Assembly: GCF_015752045.1 (NCBI RefSeq)
Contig: NZ_JADOUS010000007.1
Span: 124,001-188,000, forward strand
DNA: 64,000 bases
Origin: Arthrobacter_D sp015752045
GTDB taxonomy: Bacteria > Actinomycetota > Actinomycetes > Actinomycetales > Micrococcaceae
Direction: 5' to 3'
Below the pieces are notes generated by a model that ran no database searches, had not been told where the DNA came from, and saw only the letters and a program-made list of their open reading frames with translations. Positions within the stretch are counted from its first letter, which is position 1, and the number at the start of each line of letters is the position of its first letter. This document shows, one piece after another, positions 1-6,636 of this stretch. Both the position numbers and the translations under genes were made by a program.

Positions 1-1358
1 CCGGCGGCCGTGCCGGTCCCGCACTGTCGCGTCGCGTCACTGTCGATCGCGGCCGGGACGATGGTGTCGCAGGAGCCCCCTAGATCGGTGCTGCAGACGC
101 CTGTCTCGGGAAGCTCGAGCTGGAGGCGGGACGCAGCTTCCGTGTCGCCGGCGATCGCCGCGGTGACGGAACGGACCTGCTCGTACCCGGTGGCGAGCAG
201 GAAGGTGGGCGCCCGTCCGTAGGACTTCATCCCGACGAGGTAGAAGTCCTTCTCCGGGTGCGCCAGGACGTCCGCGCCGTGGGCGGGGACCGTCCCGCAG
301 GAGTGGAACTCCGGGTCGATCAGGGGCCCTAGGGCGCGCGGTGCTTCCACGGCGGGGTCGAGATCGAGCCGCAGTTCGCGCAGCATGTCCAGATCCGGCC
401 GGAACCCGGTGGCCGGCACCAGGACGTCGACCTCGATCGTCCGAGGGCCGGCCGGCGTCGATGCCGTCACCGACAGGCCCGACGGCTTCCGGGCGAGACC
501 GGTGATGGTGAAGTCCGCGACCAGCTCGACGACGCCGTCGCCGACGAGGGTCCTGAGGCGGCTGCCCAGGGCGCCGCGGGCGGGCAGGCCGTCGAGGTCT
601 CCGCCACCGTAGAGGCGCTGGGCGGATCCGCCGCCACGGACGGCCCAGAGGATCCGGGTGCCGGGCTCGTTCCTGGCGACCTCGCCGAGATCGATCAGCG
701 TGTTGGCGGCCGAGTGCCCCGCTCCGACGACCATGACCGTCCTCCCTGCGAAACGTGCCCGCTCGAGTCCGAGGACGTCCGGCAGCGCGGAGCCCACCAG
801 ATCCGCCACCGCGTCCTCGCCCGGCGCCGGCAGTCCTGCCTGCCCGAGGGGGTTGGGCCGGCCCCACGTGCCGGAGGCATCGATGACGGCGCGCACGTGG
901 TGATCCGTGGTTCCGTCGGGGGTGGTGACCCGGACGAGGAACGGCGTCGTGGCGCGGTCCCTGGTGCGGGTCTTGTCGAGGCCGAGGCGGGTGACCGCCG
1001 TGACGGTGCTGTTGAACCGCAGCGTCCCGGCGATGGCCGGGATGGCTGCGAGGGGTTCGAGGTAGGACTCCACCAGCTCCCGCCCGTACGGCAGGGCGGT
1101 CTGGCGTGGTTCGGCCCAGCCGGCGGGTTCGAGCAGGCGACGGGCTGCCGGATCGATGTCGTACTGCCACGGCGAGAACAGGCGGATGTGCGCCCACTGG
1201 CGGACCGCTGCACCGACGGTCCCGCCCTGTTCGAAGACGATCGGGGTGAGCCCCTGCTCGAGGAGGTTGGCGGCCGCGGACAGTCCGATCGGTCCGGCGC
1301 CGATGACAGCGACCGGGAGGTCGGTCGCTGTGGCGTCGGCCGGCAGGGATGCGGTCAT
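1..1358 (-). CDS. FAD/NAD(P)-dependent oxidoreductase of the ars cluster (C-terminus off the left edge)
   Basis: This gene reads leftward and is still open at the window edge, so the C-terminus is missing; about 452 codons are visible. A Rossmann motif GAGPIG lies at residues 20-25 (FAD side), and a second, VVGAGHSAAN, near residue 207 (NAD(P) side). This is the layout of two-dinucleotide-fold flavoproteins such as flavin monooxygenases and thioredoxin-reductase-like enzymes. The ATG overlaps the arsC stop in an ATGA junction, so the two are translationally coupled. Flavoproteins often sit beside arsC/arsR in actinobacterial ars clusters and have been proposed as ArsO-type monooxygenases or as reductase partners. 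The substrate here is inferred from context only; the oxidoreductase class is secure. Confidence 0.85.
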   Translation of the reverse strand, partial: MTASLPADATATDLPVAVIGAGPIGLSAAANLLEQGLTPIVFEQGGTVGAAVRQWAHIRLFSPWQYDIDPAARRLLEPAGWAEPRQTALPYGRELVESYLEPLAAIPAIAGTLRFNSTVTAVTRLGLDKTRTRDRATTPFLVRVTTPDGTTDHHVRAVIDASGTWGRPNPLGQAGLPAPGEDAVADLVGSALPDVLGLERARFAGRTVMVVGAGHSAANTLIDLGEVARNEPGTRILWAVRGGGSAQRLYGGGDLDGLPARGALGSRLRTLVGDGVVELVADFTITGLARKPSGLSVTASTPAGPRTIEVDVLVPATGFRPDLDMLRELRLDLDPAVEAPRALGPLIDPEFHSCGTVPAHGADVLAHPEKDFYLVGMKSYGRAPTFLLATGYEQVRSVTAAIAGDTEAASRLQLELPETGVCSTDLGGSCDTIVPAAIDSDATRQCGTGTAA

Positions 1359-1810
1359 GCCGTCGGTCCCGCGCCGGTGGGCAGGAGTTCGCTGATGAGC
1401 TGCCGGATGCGTCCCTTGATCTCGTCGCGGATGGGCCGGACCGAGTCGACACCCTTGCCCGCGGGGTCCTCGAGGACCCAGTCCTCGTACCGCTTGCCGG
1501 GGAAATAGGGGCATTCGTCCCCGCAGCCCATGGTGACCACGACGTCGGAGGCCTTCACGGCGTCGGTGGTGAGGATCTTCGGGGTTTCCGCGGTGATGTC
1601 GATACCCTCCTCCTTCATCGCCTCGACCGCGGCGGGGTTGACCTGGTCGGCAGGCTGCGAACCGGCAGAGAGGACCTCGATGCGCCCCTCGGAGAGGTGG
1701 TTGAGGTAGGCCGCGGCCATCTGTGACCGGCCGGCGTTGTGCACGCACACGAAGAGGACCGAAGGCTTCCTGTGATCGACGGTCGTCGTGGCTGCTGTCT
1801 CGGTGCTCAT
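1355..1810 (-). CDS. arsC: Arsenate reductase, low-molecular-weight phosphatase type
   Basis: A 151-residue cytoplasmic enzyme that reduces As(V) to As(III) for export. The low-molecular-weight tyrosine phosphatase P-loop C-x5-R is present as CVHNAGRS (Cys22 to Arg28). A second cysteine pair, GCGDECP (Cys96 and Cys100), matches the resolving cysteines of thioredoxin-coupled ArsC, unlike the second ArsC homologue in this window, which lacks them. The gene is first in a leftward unit with the flavoprotein and is driven by the promoter at 1936-1965, which overlaps the presumed ArsR operator. Length is normal for the family. Confidence 0.93.
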   Translation of the reverse strand: MSTETAATTTVDHRKPSVLFVCVHNAGRSQMAAAYLNHLSEGRIEVLSAGSQPADQVNPAAVEAMKEEGIDITAETPKILTTDAVKASDVVVTMGCGDECPYFPGKRYEDWVLEDPAGKGVDSVRPIRDEIKGRIRQLISELLPTGAGPTA

Positions 1811-1935
1811 GATGATTCTTTGTTCATCGCCTGACGCCGGAGGGCCGGGCGGCCGGCTGGAGGGGAGGAGCCGAATCCCGGGCCAGACACCTCACGTTCC
1901 GGCGACCTACCAGGGATCGACTGGCTTCGATGTCG

Positions 1936-1965
1936 AGTATGCGGACAGATATCGATGGATGTCAA
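1936..1965 (-). promoter_or_regulatory. arsC promoter with ArsR operator in the spacer
   Basis: On the minus strand a perfect -35 TTGACA (1965-1960) and a -10 CATACT (1941-1936) are separated by 18 bases. The spacer and -35 hold a 20-bp imperfect palindrome at 1944-1963: arms GACA and TGTC around a central ATCGAT. This is where an ArsR dimer would block RNA polymerase. The site lies between divergent arsC and arsR and so could control both. The promoter elements and symmetry are directly visible; ArsR binding is inferred. Confidence 0.7.
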
Positions 1966-1973
1966 TGCGCAGG

Positions 1974-1979
1974 TATGCT
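1974..1979 (+). promoter_or_regulatory. -10 element of arsR (leaderless type)
   Basis: TATGCT stands six bases before the arsR ATG, so transcription should begin at or next to the start codon. There is no Shine-Dalgarno sequence upstream of that ATG. The same spacing recurs at several other genes in this window. It lies immediately beside the arsC promoter/operator palindrome. Confidence 0.6.
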
Positions 1980-1985
1980 GGGCGA

Positions 1986-2387
1986 ATGACGACGATCTCC
2001 GAGCCCGGGACGGCTGGCCTCGCAGCAACCGCATCGGCTCCCGCACCGCTCGACAGTGCAACCGACGACGGCAGCTGCTGCGTGCCCTCCGGCACTCCCG
2101 CGATGAGTGCGGACCGCGCCGAGGCACTGTCCCGGCAGTTCAAGGCCATCGCCGACCCGAACCGGCTGCGCCTGGTCTCACTCATCTCCGCGAGCGCCGC
2201 CAACGAGGCATGCGTGTGCGACCTCACCGAACCACTGGATCTCGGCCAGCCCACGGTGTCCCACCACCTGAAGATCCTCGTCGACGCCGGCATCCTGCAC
2301 CGCGAGAAGCGCGGCGTCTGGGCGTACTACTCCCTCGTGCCCGGGGCCCTGAACTCCCTCGCCGGCGTCCTCACCGAAGCCCGATAA
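1986..2387 (+). CDS. arsR: ArsR-family As(III)-responsive repressor
   Basis: A 133-residue winged-helix repressor. The recognition helix region LGQPTVSHHLKIL is classic ArsR/SmtB. Candidate As(III) ligands are the N-terminal Cys31-Cys32 pair (SCCVPSG) and Cys76/Cys78 (ACVCDL), resembling the Corynebacterium-type site, where an N-terminal Cys pair joins a Cys near the first DNA-binding helices, rather than the E. coli ELCVCDL-only arrangement. An in-frame upstream start would add an unlikely extension across the promoter; the ATG at 1986 is chosen because a -10 hexamer sits six bases before it. It precedes the second arsC homologue and arsB. Confidence 0.93.
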   Translation: MTTISEPGTAGLAATASAPAPLDSATDDGSCCVPSGTPAMSADRAEALSRQFKAIADPNRLRLVSLISASAANEACVCDLTEPLDLGQPTVSHHLKILVDAGILHREKRGVWAYYSLVPGALNSLAGVLTEAR

Positions 2388-2444
2388 CACCCTCCCGGGC
2401 TTCTGCCCTCCACCACTGCCCCCCATCACGAATCGAGACCCCCA

Positions 2445-2867
2445 GTGAGCTTCACAGCGGACAAGCCCTCCGTCCTGTTCGTCTGCGTCAAGAACGGCGG
2501 CAAGTCCCAGATGGCAGCCGGCCTCATGGACAAGGTCGCCGGCGACTCGGTGACCACAGCGTCGGCGGGGTCGACGCCGGGCTCCGCGGTCAACGCGCTC
2601 TCCGCCGCGGTCCTGGCCGAGGTCGGCGTCGACATCAGCCGGAACATCCCGCGCCGGATCACCACGGAGGACCAGCGCCGGGCGGACGTCGTCGTGATCC
2701 TCGGCAGCGAAGCGCAGGTCGACGAGGTCGAGGGGACCCGCTACGAACGATGGACCACCGACGAGCCCAGCAACCGCGGGATCGACGGCATCGACCGCAT
2801 GCGCCTGGTCCGCGACGACATCCTCGCCCGCGTCACCACGTTGCACGCCACGCTCACCGCCCCGTAA
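2445..2867 (+). CDS. Arsenate-mycothiol transferase (ArsC1/ArsC2 type of Corynebacterium)
   Basis: A 140-residue protein of the low-molecular-weight phosphatase fold. The P-loop is CVKNGGKS (Cys14 to Lys20), with Lys where classical ArsC has Arg; this Lys form is what I recall from the C. glutamicum arsenate-mycothiol transferases, as is the C-terminal RMRLVRDDI stretch. It would form an arsenate-mycothiol adduct that mycoredoxin then reduces. It lacks the CxxxC pair of the arsC at 1355. The start is GTG at 2445, 57 bases after arsR, and the gene is probably cotranscribed with arsR and arsB. Confidence 0.85.
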   Translation: MSFTADKPSVLFVCVKNGGKSQMAAGLMDKVAGDSVTTASAGSTPGSAVNALSAAVLAEVGVDISRNIPRRITTEDQRRADVVVILGSEAQVDEVEGTRYERWTTDEPSNRGIDGIDRMRLVRDDILARVTTLHATLTAP

Positions 2868-2957
2868 GAGCTCCCCCCACCCCCTCCTGCTGTCCTCCCT
2901 CGCCGTCCCCTGCCCTTCTCCTCCCGCGCGCCTCTTCCCCCAAGGAGTCCTGCTGCC

Positions 2958-4475
2958 ATGACCGTGGTCGCCATCCTGATCTTCCTCGCCACCCTGACCC
3001 TGGTCATCTGGCAACCCAAAGGCCTCGGCATCGGTTGGTCCGCCCTCGGCGGGGCAGCGCTCGCGCTGATCACCACCGTCGTGAGCCTGTCGGACATCCC
3101 CATCGTGTGGGACATCGTCTGGAACGCGACCTTCGCGTTCGTGGCGATCGTCATCATCTCGCTGGTCCTGGACGAGTCCGGGTTCTTCACCTGGGCAGCA
3201 CTGCATGTCGCCCGCTGGGGCCGGGGCAACGGCCGCCTGCTGTTCACCCTGATCGTCCTGCTCGGGGCCGCGATCGCCGCGGTGTTCGCCAATGACGGGG
3301 CAGCACTGATCCTCACCCCGATCGTCATCCAGATGCTGCTCGCCCTGAAGTTCCCGGCCAGGGCGTCCCTCGCGTTCGTCATCGCCTGCGGGTTCATCGC
3401 CGACGCCGGCAGCCTGCCCCTGGTCGTGTCGAACCTGGTGAACATCGTCACCGCGGACTTCTTCGACATCGGCTTCGCCCGCTACGCGGTCGTCATGGTC
3501 CCGGTCGGACTGGTCTCCGTCGCCGCCAGCCTGGCTGTCCTGCTCCTGTTCTTCCGGAAGGCCATCCCGCGCCACTACGACGTCACCGTCCTCGCGAACC
3601 CGAGATCCGCCATCGCGGACCCCCTGACCTTCAGGACCGGCTGGGTGGTCCTCGGGGTCCTGCTGATCGGCTACTTCGCCGCAGACCCCCTGCACATCCC
3701 GCTCTCCGCCGTCGCGGGCCTCGGCGCCGTCGTACTCATGATCGTCGCCTCCCGCCGACCTGCCTTCCTCTTCCCGCGTGCAGCCGCCTTCGCGACCACT
3801 GCGACAGCGCACGGATCGACACCGGGAGCAGCCGATGCGCGGGTCGCGGACCTCGATTGCGAGACGGTCGGAGCGGCCCACCGCTCGACGACGGGACCGG
3901 GCACCGCAGCCCGCTCCGGCTTCGACCCCGACGATGCAGCACCGGATGCAGCGGACGCGGGTGCTGTCGCGCTCCCGAACCCCGGGATCTCGGTTCCGCG
4001 GATCCTGAGGGAAGCGCCCTGGCAGATCGTCCTGTTCTCCATCGGCATGTACCTCGTCGTGTACGGGCTGCGGAACCAGGGCCTCACCGACGAGCTCGCC
4101 GGTGTCTTCTCCGCCGTCGGCTCCAACGGTGTCCTGATCACCGCCCTGGGTGTCGGTGTCATCGTCGCGGTCCTCGCGTCGCTGATGAACAACATGCCCA
4201 CCGTCCTCATCGCGTCCCTCGCGATCGGGTCCGCCGGTGCCACCGGGCTGACCCAGGAGGCGATGATCTACGCCAACGTCATCGGCTCCGACCTCGGCCC
4301 GAAGATCACCCCCATCGGCAGCCTCGCGACCCTCCTGTGGCTGCACGTCCTGGACCGCAAGGGCATCCACATCGGGTGGGGCCAGTACTTCCGCACCGGG
4401 ATCGTGCTCACCATCCCCGTCCTCCTCATCACCCTGCTCGCGCTCGCGGGATGGCTCACCGTCGTCGGCGTCTGA
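2958..4475 (+). CDS. arsB: ArsB-type arsenite efflux permease
   Basis: A 505-residue integral membrane protein of the ArsB/NhaD ion-transporter superfamily that exports arsenite. About eleven hydrophobic segments are visible. Conserved stretches include FANDGAALILTPIV, SLMNNMPTVLIA and the C-terminal NVIGSDLGPKITPIGSLATL. It is longer than E. coli ArsB (429 aa) mainly because of a hydrophilic, Ala/Thr/Asp-rich loop at about residues 270-345 between the two halves of the protein. It sits 90 bases after the arsenate-mycothiol transferase, and the intervening DNA is pyrimidine-rich with AAGGAG at its end as ribosome-binding site. Confidence 0.93.
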   Translation: MTVVAILIFLATLTLVIWQPKGLGIGWSALGGAALALITTVVSLSDIPIVWDIVWNATFAFVAIVIISLVLDESGFFTWAALHVARWGRGNGRLLFTLIVLLGAAIAAVFANDGAALILTPIVIQMLLALKFPARASLAFVIACGFIADAGSLPLVVSNLVNIVTADFFDIGFARYAVVMVPVGLVSVAASLAVLLLFFRKAIPRHYDVTVLANPRSAIADPLTFRTGWVVLGVLLIGYFAADPLHIPLSAVAGLGAVVLMIVASRRPAFLFPRAAAFATTATAHGSTPGAADARVADLDCETVGAAHRSTTGPGTAARSGFDPDDAAPDAADAGAVALPNPGISVPRILREAPWQIVLFSIGMYLVVYGLRNQGLTDELAGVFSAVGSNGVLITALGVGVIVAVLASLMNNMPTVLIASLAIGSAGATGLTQEAMIYANVIGSDLGPKITPIGSLATLLWLHVLDRKGIHIGWGQYFRTGIVLTIPVLLITLLALAGWLTVVGV

Positions 4476-4493
4476 AAGCAGGTCCGACGCGAG

Positions 4494-4892
4494 CTAGTAG
4501 CGGGCGAGGACGTCGATGAACTCGTCGGCACGGGCGAGGGTCTCGACCAGCTTCGCCCGCCGTTCGGCGGCCGTTTCGCGGAAGAAGGCCAGGCGCGCGC
4601 GCAACTCGCCGGCCGCGGCCTCGTCCTTCTCCTGCTGCAGGGCGTCGAGGACGGCGAGGAGGTCCTTCATCTCCTCGAGCGTGAAGCCCAGCGGCTTCAT
4701 CCGCCGGATCACCATCAGCCGCTCGAGGTCCTCCTCGGTGTAGACGCGGAACCCACCGTCGGTGCGGGCGGTTGCGGGGAGGATGCCCACCTCGTCGTAG
4801 TGACGGATCGTCCGCAGGGACAGGCCCGTGCGCTCCGCGAGCTCACCGATGTGCATGGTCCGGAGCCCTGCTGTGTGGCGTACCTCGGTCAC
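4494..4892 (-). CDS. MerR-family transcriptional regulator
   Basis: A 132-residue regulator. The N-terminal MerR helix-turn-helix (MHIGELAERTGLSLRTIRHY) is followed by the wing (GGFRVYTEEDLERL) and a C-terminal coiled coil. There is no cysteine in the protein, so it is not a thiolate metal sensor or SoxR-type redox sensor. The GTG at 4892 is chosen because AAGGAGG (4905-4899) lies six bases upstream; a further in-frame GTG at 4910 would overlap that site. It is divergent from the SulP transporter with a dyad between them, and its stop is 18 bases from the convergent arsB stop. Confidence 0.88.
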   Translation of the reverse strand: MTEVRHTAGLRTMHIGELAERTGLSLRTIRHYDEVGILPATARTDGGFRVYTEEDLERLMVIRRMKPLGFTLEEMKDLLAVLDALQQEKDEAAAGELRARLAFFRETAAERRAKLVETLARADEFIDVLARY

Positions 4893-4919
4893 GGCCCACC
4901 TCCTTGTCACGACAACTCT

Positions 4920-4935
4920 ACCCTTACGTTAGGGT
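4920..4935. promoter_or_regulatory. Candidate MerR operator
   Basis: A 16-bp near-perfect dyad, ACCCTTA-CG-TTAGGGT, lies between the divergent merR-type gene and the SulP transporter gene. MerR-family regulators bind such short dyads in the promoter spacer and untwist them. Binding is inferred from position and symmetry. Confidence 0.6.
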
Positions 4936-5023
4936 TGGTTTGGAACCGGTCGTGCACAGAGGCGTGCGCCTCCCCATCGCCCCGCTTCCCGTACACCGGG
5001 ACGAACGCCCGAAGGAACCTGCC

Positions 5024-6547
5024 ATGTCCGCAGCAGCACCCATCGCTCCACCGGAACTCACGCCCGCCGAACGCCAGTCGGTGGCCAGGACCCTACGGAA
5101 CCCGCGCCTGCTGAAGACCGAGGTCCTCGCCGGCCTCGTCGTCGCGCTCGCCCTGATCCCCGAGGCCATCGCCTTCTCGATCATCGCCGGCGTCGACCCG
5201 CGGCTGGGACTGTTCGCCTCGTTCACGATGGCGGTGTCCATCGCCTTCCTCGGCGGACGCCCGGCCATGATCTCCGCCGCGACCGGCGCGATCGCCCTCG
5301 TCATCGCCCCGCTGGTGGACAGCCACGGCGTGGACTACTTCACCGCCGCGGTGATCCTCGGGGGGATCTTCCAGGTGATCCTCGGCGTCACCGGCGTCGC
5401 CCGCCTCATGCGGTTCATCCCCCGCTCCGTCATGGTGGGCTTCGTCAACGCCCTCGCCATCCTCATCTTCATGTCCCAGGTCCCCGAACTCATCGACGTA
5501 CCCTTCCTCGTGTACCCGATGGTCGCCGTCGGCCTGCTGATCGTCTTCGGGCTGCCCCGCCTCACCAGGGCGGTGCCCGCACCGCTGGTCGCCATCGTGG
5601 TCCTGACCGTGTTCGCGGTCGTCGCCGACGTGCTCGTGCCCACCGTCGGGGACAAGGGCGAACTGCCCGAGAGCCTGCCGTCCCTGTTCTTCCCGAACGT
5701 GCCGCTGACCCTCGAGACCCTCCAGATCATCGCCCCCTTCTCCCTGGCGCTGGCCGCCGTCGGGCTCCTCGAGTCCCTCATGACCGCGAAGCTCGTCGAC
5801 GACATCACCGATACCCGCTCCGACAAGACCCGCGAATCCTGGGGCCAGGGAGCAGCGAACATCATCACCGGGTTCTTCGGCGGCATGGGCGGCTGCGCGA
5901 TGATCGGCCAGACCATGATCAACGTGAAGGCCTCCGGTGCGCGCACCCGGATCAGCACCTTCCTCGCCGGCATCTTCCTGCTCGTCCTCGTGGTGGCCCT
6001 CGGCGGCATCGTCGCCCTGATCCCGATGGCCGCCCTCGTCGCGGTCATGATCTTCGTCGCCATCGCCACCTTCGACTGGCACAGCATCCAGCCATCGACC
6101 CTGAGGCGGATGCCCCGGAGCGAGACCGCCGTCATGCTCGCCACGGTCATCGTCACCGTGTGGACCCACAACCTGGCGATCGGCGTCGGCGTCGGCGTCC
6201 TCGTGGCGATGGTCGCCTTCGCGCGCCGCGTGGCGCACTTCGTCACCGTCGAACGCTCCGAGACCACCACGGACGGGGACCGGCACGCCACCTACACGGT
6301 CGACGGCGAACTGTTCTTCGCGTCCTCCAACGACCTCTACACCCAGTTCGAGTACGCCACCGACCCCCACCGCGTCACCATCGACCTGCACGGATCCCAC
6401 CTCTGGGACGCCTCCACCATCGCCGCCCTGGACGCCATCACCGAGAAGTACCGCACCCACGGCACCGAGGTGGAGGTCGTCGGACTCAACGAGGCCTCCA
6501 CCATGATGCGCGAACGCCTGGGCGGGACGCTCGGCGCCGGCCACTGA
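5024..6547 (+). CDS. SulP-family anion (bicarbonate/sulfate) transporter with STAS domain
   Basis: A 507-residue membrane protein. The SulP/SLC26 core has 10 or more hydrophobic segments from about residue 40 to 410, including LALIPEAIAFSIIAGVDP and the ENITG-like region (QGAANIITGFFGGMGGCAMI). A C-terminal cytoplasmic STAS domain (about residues 425-507) begins after the last membrane segment. The overall form resembles BicA-like Na+/bicarbonate symporters, but sulfate or another anion cannot be excluded. The ATG at 5024 is preceded by GAAGGAA. Its divergent MerR-type neighbour is the likely regulator. Confidence 0.88.
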   Translation: MSAAAPIAPPELTPAERQSVARTLRNPRLLKTEVLAGLVVALALIPEAIAFSIIAGVDPRLGLFASFTMAVSIAFLGGRPAMISAATGAIALVIAPLVDSHGVDYFTAAVILGGIFQVILGVTGVARLMRFIPRSVMVGFVNALAILIFMSQVPELIDVPFLVYPMVAVGLLIVFGLPRLTRAVPAPLVAIVVLTVFAVVADVLVPTVGDKGELPESLPSLFFPNVPLTLETLQIIAPFSLALAAVGLLESLMTAKLVDDITDTRSDKTRESWGQGAANIITGFFGGMGGCAMIGQTMINVKASGARTRISTFLAGIFLLVLVVALGGIVALIPMAALVAVMIFVAIATFDWHSIQPSTLRRMPRSETAVMLATVIVTVWTHNLAIGVGVGVLVAMVAFARRVAHFVTVERSETTTDGDRHATYTVDGELFFASSNDLYTQFEYATDPHRVTIDLHGSHLWDASTIAALDAITEKYRTHGTEVEVVGLNEASTMMRERLGGTLGAGH

Positions 6548-6636
6548 CCCGGCCGCTCCGGGATCCGCCGGCGCACTTCCGCCCGCGGAACCCGCCGTCG
6601 TGCCGGAGTCGGCGGGCGGTAGGGAACAATGGAGGA

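Noticed and set aside
2445..2867. Lys instead of Arg in the second ArsC P-loop as a sign of an inactive enzyme
   Set aside because: The CVKNGGKS form is, as I recall, the normal state in arsenate-mycothiol transferases of corynebacteria, so it marks the subfamily rather than damage.
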